A DNA stretch of 64,000 nucleotides from Ciona intestinalis. Lineage: Eukaryota > Chordata > Ascidiacea > Phlebobranchia > Cionidae. The first letter of the stretch is position 1; each line of letters opens with the position of its first letter. A program made the translations under genes and the position numbers. The DNA is taken from contig NC_020178.2 of assembly GCF_000224145.3 (NCBI RefSeq), positions 640,986-704,985 of the forward strand, given 5' to 3'. The notes beneath the pieces were generated by a model. It had not been told where the DNA came from and did not search any database. It worked only from the letters and a program-made list of their open reading frames with translations. Shown one piece after another: positions 33,600 to 44,900 of this stretch.

Positions 33600-34339
33600 A
33601 TTTTAACGATCATTTTAAAGACTTCAACATTTTTTTAAAGAATTAAAACCATATTCGAAAATTATAAGACGGTTGGGTAAAATGGAATATGTAAAATACG
33701 AATAGAAAAATGCGATTTAGGTGCGAATTTTATTCCATCTTTCCCCACAGTACTATATATACAAATGTGCCTTTTTAAAACTGCCAAAGCTATAATCTTT
33801 AAGCGTATATTGTAAACCCTATTTATTGTACGATTCCCAGCATTAAAATTAAAATACGATTTAGGTATCTACATTGTCTTAAAATTTTTCTTTTTTCGTA
33901 CATATTAATGTGTCAGGTATTGGATCAAAATCCCTACATATTAATGTGTCAGGTATTGGATCAACTCTGGCCTAAATCCCAGATCCCTAGGCGTGCCTTG
34001 CTGTAGGACCTCACCCATATATAGTAAAAATGTGCTAAGTAACGTTTTGTGTGTATTATGTTATGTCGTTATAATTCAAACTGCGATATCATCTGAGTAA
34101 TTGTAAATACATCTTCGGTTATTGAAACATATGCACGTTCTATTACTATCAGATTCTTTATATAGAGATTTTATTTAAACAAGGGACTGACGATGCCGTT
34201 TAGGCGAAATATATAACTTTTATTTATGAATTGGTTAAACTTAATTTTTGTCTATCACGTTTTCGTAGCATTAGATCCTTGTTCGATTTCTTTTAATCGT
34301 ATTCACAAGAAGCGAAAATTTTCAGCTAAATAGAAAATA

Positions 34340-34635
34340 TTCACCCACAAAGTTAGATATGTGGTAACTTGTATAAGCATGCACGAGGTGTATAAAACAG
34401 CACACCCGTGTTATATAGTAGGGTGCGGGAAGATGGGACACATTTTCGTTCAATTTTTTCTCTTTTGGTAGTAAACAAAGAACATTCAAAGAATTATAAA
34501 ACTGTATCCCCATAACTACCATAGACCGTTCTTAATTGTTTAAAACTTGATCAGGATATTTGGATATTAAGTGCTAAAGGTGTCCCATCTTCCCCCACAG
34601 TACTATAACTATGTTCGTTACTAGAATAATTTGGA
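34340..34635. mobile_element. SINE interrupted by a full-length MITE-1
   Basis: SINE reads CACCCGTGTTATA up to 34413. A MITE (34413-34612) follows, from TATAGTAGGGTGCGGGAAGATG to CCCCACAGTACTATA, then a decayed continuation ACTATGTTCGTT. The insertion target is TA. Confidence 0.75.
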
Positions 34636-35260
34636 AAAAGCAAAACGACGTTTGCTACAGGTTCAAAATGATAAAACTTATAAATATAAATATATAGCAT
34701 GAAATGTTTTGTTCAAAACAGCTGTTAAAAACATCTATTTAACCCAAGAACCTATACACTTATTAAGTTTTGCGTAACGTTGCAAAATCCGTATCATTTT
34801 TTAAGCCCAAATATAAACGTATTAGTATTTAGGCCATGTTACAATTAACCTGTGAATTGCTTATGTAGGCCGTCAGCGGGTTTCGCTAAAATGCGACCAT
34901 GTTTTGAGTTTGAATGCATATATAGGTAACCTACTGTTTACTATAAGCATACGGGTTAAAGGTCTGTGCCGGTACAGGTTTTAATTTAAAGTTTTTAAAG
35001 CGCTTATGTTTATGCCACGCAGAATGTAGGGTCTTATCTCATTCGTTTCGCGGTTTTACAGGAATAGTGTTCGAGTTGGCCGCTCATGTAGAAATACCTG
35101 AGGACGAGCTAGAATTGGGGTCAAGGCTATAAACCCTATGCTTTGTATGTATATAATTGTTTACCGGTTTCAGCCGTTCGCTTGATCGGCCATCTTGAAA
35201 TTTCTAAAGGTTAAAAATTAGGGTCAAGGCTACACGAGTTACCACCCCTTTTGCTTTAAA

Positions 35261-35290
35261 CCATAGTATACTGAAGTGAGTATACTATGG
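35261..35290. repeat. Palindrome with 12-bp arms
   Basis: CCATAGTATACT, GAAGTG, AGTATACTATGG. It is flanked by direct copies of CTACACGAGTTACC(A/G)CCCC at about 35230 and 35318. Confidence 0.9.
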
Positions 35291-35645
35291 TTACTGTTCG
35301 ACGAAGATTTACCGCCCCTACACGAGTTACCGCCCCTGTAAGCTCCGGCCTTTTGCCACAGAGTTAGATAGCGTGTTGATAATGGAATAGTGATGTTGTT
35401 TGGATACCAGGAAAAAGTTAGTTATTGCTAGCATAGGAGTATAGTATTTAGGTTTGAATTTGCATACAATATGAGTAAAATATAAGATTTCTGTACTGTT
35501 TTCTGGGCAAATATTTCTAATTTTTTGACGTTTAGGAAAAATATTTAAAATAAATTGTAAAAAAACATGATAAGAAAATATGGTGTTAGGTGCTAACGGT
35601 GTCCATTTTACCCTACAGCATGAACAACAGATAAATTGCACTAAA

Positions 35646-37559
35646 ATGAAGTTGCCAGTGTTATTAGTCTTATGCGCTATAATGCCTGCCGTGGTAATAA
35701 GTTGCGAAATGCCGCGAGAAATACCGCCAGAGATGATAGGAATCGATCCAGCAAGATGGGCTCGATTAAGACAACAGCAAATTCTTAAAGGCGGATGCCG
35801 TAAGGTGAGATATAGGGTGTGTAAAAATATAGTAGGGTGGGGTAAGATATAGGGCACCTTTTTAAACTTTTTTCTCGTCCCATTTAGTAGTAAACAAAGA
35901 ACATTCAATGACTTATAAAACCGTTTCCTCACGACTCCCAGTGACCGTTGTTAATTGTTTAAAAACACGATTAGGATATTTGAATGTTACCTGCTAAAGG
36001 TGTCCCGTCTTCCCCACCCTACTAGTAGGGTGTGGTACGCGCGAGGATGAATAAGTTACATTTATATACTCATAAAGTTACATACGCGGTATCTTGAAAT
36101 CGGGCACGAGGTGTGTGTAACATACTAAATTAATTAAGCTGTAATCATTCACACAACTATATATATACCACATAGGCGGGTATGAGCCAATGCTCGATGA
36201 CGATCACAGTTGCAGAGAGATTAAACGGAACATGCATGATACTAAACAGAGAACCTACATGTGTACAATATACACCGAGGTTAAGATTTTGCAGGCGCAT
36301 TTTTTCATCTTTTAGAAGCTGTTTTGTTTTTTCAGTATGAATCGCAAAATAACAAGTCACATTTCTACCAATCACCCACAATGCATAAACATGACTGTGA
36401 CGTCACAGAGAAATTTACACAGGAATCTGCAGCGCCACCAAGGGAGAAGTTTTAGCGAGTTATATACTAATGCTGGTACGATAACATTTGTTTTTATCTT
36501 TTTGAGAACGATAGCGAAGATCTTGTAATTTAATGAACAAAGAGAAGGGAATCAGCAGCAAAATGACAGTGGTTAAACACGTTATGCATGTGGGAAAAGG
36601 CGTCAGTTAAAAATCGTGGCTGTACCCATATTTCCTGATCGTGTTTTAACAATTAACAACGCTCTTTTAAAGCCATAAGGATAAACTATTATAAACTACA
36701 AAAGGTCAAATTATAACCTACATACAGTGTCCTATTGTTCGATAAAAACGGAATCATAAATTCCCAGACGAGCACGTATTTTACCGCTGATAACAAGACA
36801 TGTTTTATGATAGCGAACATTGTTCATCGCATATCACTCCTGTTATTCAATTTAGCGCCATGACAAAGTATTTGGCGCGTCTGCTTTTAGACAGAGCTAT
36901 GGGTTCGAGGCTCGACGCTGCTACTATTTGTGGGCTTATGTGTTTTTGGGGACAGACATTTAATGGCAATTGCTCCTACGTAGTGGCCATTAATGGGTTA
37001 TCTAAACTGTCATACAGTAAAAAAAATCCACGCAAAACAATCACCTACAAAGTTACATACGTGGTAACTCGTAAACGGGCACAAGGTGTTTGAAACAGAA
37101 ACGTATTATAACGACTGTCATTGCTCCTCCACACATAGATTAACAAGCTACATTTGTTTATATAGTAAAATGGGGGAAGATGGGACACCTTTTCATACTA
37201 TTTTCTCGTCCCATTTGGTAGTAGACAAAATTATTTAAAGAAATATAAAACCGTATCCTTACGACTCTAATAGACCGTTATTATTTGTTTAAAACACGGT
37301 CAGGATGTTTGGATATTATATGCTAAAGGTGTCCCATCTTCCCCCACACCACCATACATTCATTTTTTTAGGCAGAATCCCGAACGGCGAGGAGGGTCAT
37401 ATACGGATACCGTGTTCGTTTGAACGGGACGTGGTACGTCAAAGACACGGCCATTGCCGACTTTTAAGGGGTTACCGTTACGCTTGTGTGAGCTCCTATC
37501 CTAACAGCTACACGGTTATTGGACATAGAGAATGCAGGCATATTTTACGCCGCCCCTAG
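35646..37559 (+). CDS. Secreted eight-cysteine protein B (family unknown)
   Basis: Three proposed exons: 35646-35799, 36176-36262 and 37372-37559, giving 142 aa. A signal peptide (MKLPVLLVLCAIMPAVVISC) is followed by eight cysteines spaced about 30-12-16-13-13-9-15, with HIRIPC at Cys5 and HGHC at Cys6. Gene A has RRRVPC and QGVC at these positions. The exon 2 to 3 junction rebuilds a Cys codon (T|GC). Skipping exon 2 also stays in frame and gives 113 aa with six cysteines. Using the alternative exon 1 donor at 35805 gives an unrelated short end. Exon 3 is closely preceded by a MITE-1, and another lies 28 bp after the exon 1 donor. No family recognised. Confidence 0.45.
35828..36025 (-). mobile_element. 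MITE-1, full length
   Basis: TATAGTAGGGTGGGGTAAGATA to GTCTTCCCCACCCTACTAG. The outer TA at the right is altered to TAG. Confidence 0.88.
36030..36120 (+). mobile_element. SINE 3' fragment
   Basis: CGCGAGGATGAATAAGTTACATT and ATCTTGAAATCGGGCACGAGGTGTGTGTAAC. Confidence 0.55.
36875..37150 (+). mobile_element. Near full-length SINE in gene B intron
   Basis: Head GGGTTCGAGGCTCGACGCTGC (B-box), middle GGCAATTGCTCCTACGTAGTGG, and a 3' half to CACATAGATTAACAAGC. Confidence 0.75.
37160..37356 (-). mobile_element. MITE-1, full length
   Basis: Ends 15 bp before exon 3 of gene B, so its right terminus is part of the acceptor region. Confidence 0.88.
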
Positions 37560-38935
37560 ACGGCGTAAGAGAGAACGATATTGTATATAGTACTTGGTTG
37601 GGGTAAGATGGTCAGTGTTCTTTTTTTTTACTGTCCCATTTCGTGGATTGTTTACAGAATTATGTAACTGTGTTCTTAAGAAAATTCTTAAGAGGTAAAA
37701 CGGCGCTGGTTATAAAGGAATATAGGATTAGAAAATATGGAACGTTTTGTGCTAATGCACCTAAAGGTATCCATCTTACCCCTTACCAGCACTATACATA
37801 TTTATAAACACCTAATTTTAAAAATGAAACAATTTGGTTTATGCTACACGGAAATACCATCTTAAATACGAGTTAATTCTCAATTTTGAACATTTTTTCC
37901 AAAAAATACACTGCTGTACATATGTGTTGCTTTAATAAGAATCAATTCCGATTTTTGTTTATACAAATCTCTTTTATTTCTGTTTGAAATCAAGAAATCA
38001 TTTATCTCTTTGAGAAAAAACGATGCGATACAAATGCTTCACGCGCTCCCTGTCACGAATAAAATTTACACAAGAACTGCTGGAACTTTTAAGTTTTTGG
38101 GCAACACTGAACAGTAGCAGTTATAGTGTGTGCAGTGTTGCCCTTATTGAAAAATAAAATGGAAACACTGGCCGGAACAAAAATTATTTACGACGAATGG
38201 AACTGTAGGTGTTGTTTATCGGGCAGTGCTGCCGAATTGAAAAGCAAAATTGGAAACACTGGCCGGAACGAGAAATATCTGGAACTTAATTGAGAGCGAA
38301 AAATTGCACGATGGCTCAGTAACAATCCGCTAGACAGCGCTACTGAGATGCTGCTGCATATTAAATCGTACCAAAGGTAAAATGGGGGGAAAACGACGAT
38401 AAATGAGACTAAGTCTATATACCTTGTAGGTTATAAAGCACATTTAACTTTTAGAAAGTATAACATAACGTTACGTGGCCATTGTGATACGACCACAATT
38501 TTAAATCTGAAAAAAACGGGATCATTCATACGTTTCGGTTAATAAAAAGCTAAAACTACGTTTTAGAATACATCTAGTGTTAGTACACAATGTTAACTTT
38601 GGTTAAAATCGTGGCTGCTTTAAAATAAAATCGTGGAATTTAAAATTAGCTGTTTTTTAAGGAAACTATTATTAATGAGTGAATTTTGTAAGATTTTTTA
38701 AAAGGTTTTTGAAAACAAACTTATTTCCTAATGAAATAAAACTTTTTCAGATTTTTTTATGATATTGTTATTTCCTGATGTGTTTTTGATAAATTGTGTC
38801 TTCTTGCTTGATATTAGTATAGTAGGGTGAAAGAAGACGGGATACAGTTTTATAATTCTCTAAATGTTCTTTGTTTACCACCAAATGAGACGAGGAAATA
38901 AAGGTGTCCCAACTTCCCCCACCCTACTATACAGT
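37560..38935. other. Gene-free interval with two MITE-1 copies
   Basis: MITE-1 copies at 37585-37797 and 38818-38931. An imperfect direct repeat at about 38120-38290 shares GGAAACACTGGCCGGAAC and CAGTG(T/C)TGCC. Otherwise AT-rich. Confidence 0.5.
38818..38931 (+). mobile_element. Internally deleted MITE-1 abutting the receptor stop codon
   Basis: TATAGTAGGGTGAAAGAAGACG to CTTCCCCCACCCTACTATA. The right edge is 4 bp from the nuclear-receptor stop, so the copy forms the start of that 3' UTR. Confidence 0.85.
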
Positions 38936-41900
38936 TTAAGCGTATTTGATCGCTGTTTTGTTGACTGGCAATAAATGTTGCGAGTAGACAGAGTTTAGGG
39001 TACGCAGCTCCGCTAACTTTGTGAGCAGTTTTGGCAGCGACACCTCGTGCTCGCTGTTGTTAAGAGAATTCCACCAGCAGAGGGCGTCCAAGATCCGGTC
39101 TCGTATTTCTTCAATGGCGGCGGGGTCACGCAAGTTTGGTCGGTCTGGAATTTCATGAATTTGCGAGTTTATTTTGGGCACCATAAGAGAGAGGGCGGGG
39201 AAGAAAAGAAAAAAGCAACTTGACTTACCTGGAGCGAGCAAAACGAGAGAGGAGAAAAGAGCGAGTCTTGTTTCACACAGATTGAGACAGTGGAACTTCT
39301 CCGCAAAGTCAAATATAGCGTGCACAAAGTTGTCCATGCCTGAATACGAGTGAATATTAGAACAATCACTTTCAATGGCGATATATCATCCAGTTTAAGG
39401 TCAAGAAAAGTTCAAATAAATGCCACTATAAAACGTGACACTCCTAACAATGTTCATATTTACAAGAAATTTTCAGTTTTTTTTTTAATTTTAAGGAATT
39501 AAAAAAAATACAAGAATTTTCAGTTTTTCCGAAAATTGAAAAATCTCCTCTGTTATTGCACGTATATTTGATTGTTATATAATCCATTGTTATATAACGA
39601 ACCTTGTCGTAAGAAATGATTCCTAGACCTCCGATTCCCCTCCCCGATAGACAGCGTTCCGGTTGACGGGTCGTATTGTGACGTCATACGGACAAGGAGT
39701 ATCTGAAAGCAAGGTTCACGTGAAAAAATGCGGCGTCTTGAAAGTGAGATATGTGAAACGTAGAGGGTTCTGACGTCAGTATATTATGACGTCACGATTT
39801 CATGTATGTCATTTATAATAAATTCTTGAAAGTTGGTAAAATCATTACGTTTATTCATTTTGACCGGTGCACTGTCATGACGTCACTCTTTGATGACGTC
39901 ATTCTTCTAGGACATATGTATACCGTCAAGTTTTCATAAACGTCAAATTGCAAGACATTTTGGAAGGTTGAAGAAATCGGGAGTTTCATTCAATTCACTC
40001 TGACGATCGCATAAGTATGACGTCAATCTTCGATGACGTAACCATGACGTCACTCTTACCTCAAGCGACGCTGTCTTGAGCAGCAAGACTTTATCTTCTT
40101 GGCAGAGTTTATCAAAACCGGGAATCGTTTTCGCAAATTCGACGACTTCCCTGACAGCTGGTTCAAAACAAGCATTGAAAGAAGCCCAGTCTATTTGGTC
40201 GTCGTCGGTCGCCGTGTATGTACCTTTGTGGGCGACGCGATGGTCCATCTAAAATCGATGAGAGCATAAGTAGGTAACTGACAGAATGTTCGAAGGAAAG
40301 AGCTCATGCTCGCTGTCGAGCGGTTTTATATAAATTTCGGACGTTTTTTTGTGAAAGTGATATTTTTTGTTTAATTTCTTCCGCGCCATTTTCTTCCAAT
40401 TTTATTTGAATTTGTTTCATTTAAATATTTGACCCAAGTTAATTTATACTGTTGTAGTTTAACAGCCACGCCTTTTTGACACTTTTATTCAAGTAACTTT
40501 TAAACGTAGCGTATTTCTAACGACTGTCGTTTTGCTGTTAATTTCTTTTCTCACTATTTTAATTATTCGGATCTTCGGTATCGTATTCGAAGAGAAAAAT
40601 AAAAATATTGTGCACTCGAAGGGATAAATGAATTATATGCGTTGTTTTATATTCTTGGTATAATGTTTAGTGAAGGAAAATCATGTATTAGTAGGTTGAG
40701 GTTCCAGAATATTCGATAAAGTACAAGTTTTGTTGAGACAGCAGGATAATAACAACCTAGAGATCGGTATTTGAGTTCCGAGCACGCCTCAATTCTGATT
40801 GGTCGAGCCTAACCACGTGAACATGGGTGATTCAGGTTTATGTTTGCAGCCAGGAAATGTCTGAGTCGCTCGGTTCTAGTCTGCGGCAGTATCGACGCGA
40901 CCTGACATATGGTTAACCGTTCTATAATTGCTGGCGGCAGTACCTTATGCGTGCGCAGTGTGCTGTTATATATAAACAGAAAACTAACACAAGTTTACAT
41001 TTGTGGCCTATTTTATGCAGAAATGATACATGAATTTTTCAGAACTGTGACGAAAACAACTAGATTTAGGGCAAAGTGTGAAATGTGGAACATCGTTTTG
41101 TTATTGTACAACGAAAATAGAACTAGAACATCTAAGAGTCAAAAACAACAAATTCTAAATCCGCACACGCGCTATATAATGTAGGGTAGGGGAAGATGGG
41201 ACAGCTTTTTATTCGATTTTCTCGTCCCATTTGGTACTAAATAAGGAACATTCAAAGAATTATCAAACCGTATCCTCACGACTACCATAGAACGCCGTTA
41301 ATTGTTTAAAACACGTCAGAATATTTGGATATTATGTGCTAAAGGCGGCCTATCTTACCCCACAGTACTACACACACGTAATGCCAATGTTTTGCTGTTA
41401 TGTAAGCGTATGAACTTTTGCGAACATATGTTAAAGCGCACGTTTAAATTCTCTTCGTGTTATGTCGCTTTTTTCTTTTCAAGTAAAGGTTATAATGAAA
41501 CTTTTGTGTATTGTAAAGACGTTTTGCTGTTATAACAAAAAGCTTTTTATCTCGAGCGTAGTTTAAAGACTATTATTATATGTGTTTACGTGAATTGTAA
41601 CTCATTCGCCATTGTATCTCCGCTTTTGCGCGAACAAATAAAATAAAAAAGTTACAAAACAGTCAGAATATACATAGTAGGGGGGGGGAAGATGGGAACC
41701 TTTAGCATATTTTGCTTAAGTATCCCAATCGTGTTTTAACAATTAACAACACAATTTTAGAGTCGTAAGGATACGGTTTTATAGTTCATTGATTGTTCTT
41801 TGTTTACTACCAAATTGGACGAGAAAATAGAGTGTAAAAGTGTCCCATCTTACCCCATCCTATTGGACGTTTAACTTCTACATCTGGTTGAAATACTTAT

Positions 41901-44900
41901 TTTTTTGCCTGCGCGATCAATTGCAACGTGTTATGAAACGTATACGATTACTGCTGGTTCTGTTCTATATGCCCGAGGTCCTACTACGAGGCACGCCATA
42001 GGATTTATGGGCCAGAGTTGGCCCATTACAAAATAACGCTCACAATAGCACAATACGAAAGCCTTCTGATATAACAATTACACACTTACATAGTTATTCA
42101 CGCAAATTAAAGCGACCTGAATTGAACGTTTATATACTAGTGCCAGAAATAAATCACCAAAAAAACGTTTAAGTATCGAACGAAAACCGGACACCAAATT
42201 CTATTTACAATTCCAAGTACTTTATCTTTACATAATACACTACTGCGCTACATAACGGAATAAATAAATAACTCCTTAACACGCAGCTGCAGTTATGTAA
42301 CTAACATATTACATAACGCGTATATAACAACAACATCACCTTTAGTAATAAGACAGAAAGATAAGATCCACATTACGAATTGGTATCCAAGACAAGACAT
42401 CGCATATTCAATTAAACACATTTTCTATGTTACAGTTCTAACGTCTTAAATGATAATTTTTAAATCCCTTCAAAATGAAATAAAGCGTGCCGAAAAACAA
42501 TTTCTAAAAAGTAAAACTTGTAGCATTTTGTGAGCAAAATGTTCGGTTTTATAATGTATTGTGCTGCAAACAAAAGTTAAAACTAAACGTTTCAACAAAA
42601 ACTTTCACAAAAACCCTTTATTGCTGTCTAAACGCTTTTTATAATTTGGGTTTTTATAATACCTTGAATGCCATATACATATATATATAAGTAAATTTGA
42701 CATGTTATTTAAATTAATGTTTTACCTTGGTAAGAAACAGAGCATGTCTGCTTGCATGTGATGTTTCGTTATGAGCACGAACGATTAGGTCCACCAACTG
42801 AAATAAAATGAGAAATATGTAAAAAAGAGCATGTATTAGTATTTTCTTTGTATATATATATATATACCATCTTATCTAATAAAACTACAATATAAAACAG
42901 TTAAACTACATGTACCATCTTACCCCACCTTTTATAAAGAAGTTAAATACCGTGTACCATCTTACCCCGAACTATATAAACTTGCAAACTAGGTTCAATG
43001 TTATGATATTTTTTTAAACCCTTATATAAATCTTGCAAAATTATGTAAAACTGTTAAAAAAATTGCAAAATTTAACTGGGGTCAATTTTTAAAATATTTT
43101 TCCTAAACTGTTACCTCAGGCAATGGGATCTGGGCAGTGTTTCCATTTCCAGTGATGCCAGTCGTGCGCTGTGTTTCCATTTCACAATCATTTGCTTCAG
43201 GACAACCGCTGTCTGGGGAAGAAGACGACCTCGTTCTACTGGAGTAGTCGAGTGCAATATGCATGGTGTTGCTAGGGGTTCTGAACTGAGTCGCAGGTTT
43301 TGGGTTAAAATCAATTCTAGTGGGGCTTGAAATGGTGTCCACAGGTTGGGTTATAATGTGTGGTTTAGATGTAAGGCAGTGGGAGGAGCTATATATAGGA
43401 GGTGGTATATAGACTTGGTAGGTGGGGGGGAATTTTCGACGGGGCTCAGAAAATGGGGTAGGAATGAATTTTGGGACTGGGGTAAGATCTGTAGTGGGGG
43501 TAGATGGGTTTCGGCGATGGGTGGGTTTAGAATCGATGCTTTTGCTGAAAAATAACGACTGTGGCGCCGATTTTCGGTATTTTTCGGTGGTTTTATCGAA
43601 ATTGAAAATCGGAAATTTTCGGGTTGAATCAGCGGATCTTCCGTTTGGTGATTTGTAGTTGTCAGTTTTTTTGATCTCGTTTGGTGACGTCTCTCCGTTT
43701 GCTCCAGGGAAAGATCGTCCTAGGAGCAAAAGCGGAGGCGGGTTGCTAGGGGAGTGGGACATAGAAGAGTCGGAGGAGGATCTCGGTTTAACTGGATTGG
43801 AACTGCTCAAAAAAGTTTGGTCGGAATATGCTCTTTGTTTGGACTCGTAATATGCTCTCTGTTTGGACTTTTCTCTCTGATCTTGGAAATTTTCTTGGTA
43901 GCCATTTAGTGTGTTTCTTGCACCGTTTGAAAGAAAAGCGCACTTTGGGATTAGCTCTGGAGGTTGGCGGATAGTAGGACTTTTAGGGAAAGATTCTTGA
44001 ATGTAGGAGTCGACTCCCGTGCTCTCGGAGTTATGTAGAGCATCATAGAGCATTGATTCGTTGACGCTCATGTTTTTTGGAGGTGTTTTTCGAAACACAT
44101 CGCTTTCAGTGGATTCTCTTCGAGTTGGGGTTTCGTTTCCCGACACATTTTCGTTCGCGCCGTTTTCTGATTCTTTTGTTTGCTCTAGAATCTTTTCTCG
44201 CCTGGAAAATAAAAAAAAGGTAAAGTTATAATACTCTGGTTATGTAGTAAATTTAATGAATAGATGTAGCCTGTTTATCCTCGCGCGTGGCGGGGCAAAG
44301 ATAGCCGTTATAACAAGGGTGTTCTATTTTGTACACATTATGTTTCTGTTTTAGCTGACAAATAAATCACCCTTATATAAGGAACCACTAGGCAACAATT
44401 TAAATGAATGAATAAAATTTTCGTCTCTTCAGTCACGATAACGAAAAACAAGGGATTTTACAAAAGCGAAAAGACGGTAAGTAGTAACGGTAAAAAAAAA
44501 ACAGGTTTCTGTTTCATAAACGACACATATGCTTACAATGGCAGCAGCATTTAGTCTAAAACTGTATCCTCTTGTCTATAGGTCTGTTTAATTACTGTAG
44601 CATACTTCGGAGAAGTTTACAAGAACGAAGAGACAGGATATAGCGTCAAAACGACAGTAATTGATATCCTAATGGTTTAATACACGCACACGCACACACA
44701 CACACACACACACACGCACACACACACACAGTTATTTAATTAAAGTATGAGTTATGTTAACCTGATAACCAATTAAATAATATGGGCAAGAAAAAACAAT
44801 TAAGTAATAACTTGTAAAAACAAAGGCATAAAATTAAGAGAAACACTGCCAAATATTAAAGATATAGTACAGTGGGGAAAAATGGGGCACATTTTCAATC

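Larger units (their letters stand above)
33600..35645. other. Interval between the two eight-cysteine genes
   Basis: No supported gene. It holds a decayed MITE-1 (33668-33762), 97-bp-family fragments (33945-34022, part duplicated at 33900-33960), the interrupted SINE at 34340 and a palindrome at 35261. Confidence 0.5.

Noticed and set aside
30723..37559. Assignment of the eight-cysteine pair to the IL-17 family
   Set aside because: A short VP-x5-LRR-like stretch is suggestive, but the closely spaced C-x-C near the end typical of IL-17 is missing and the cysteine number differs.
43346..43850. Plus-strand ORFs opposite the receptor hinge exon
   Set aside because: Antisense shadows of a long Ser/Pro-rich exon that joins in phase to DNA-binding and ligand-binding exons.
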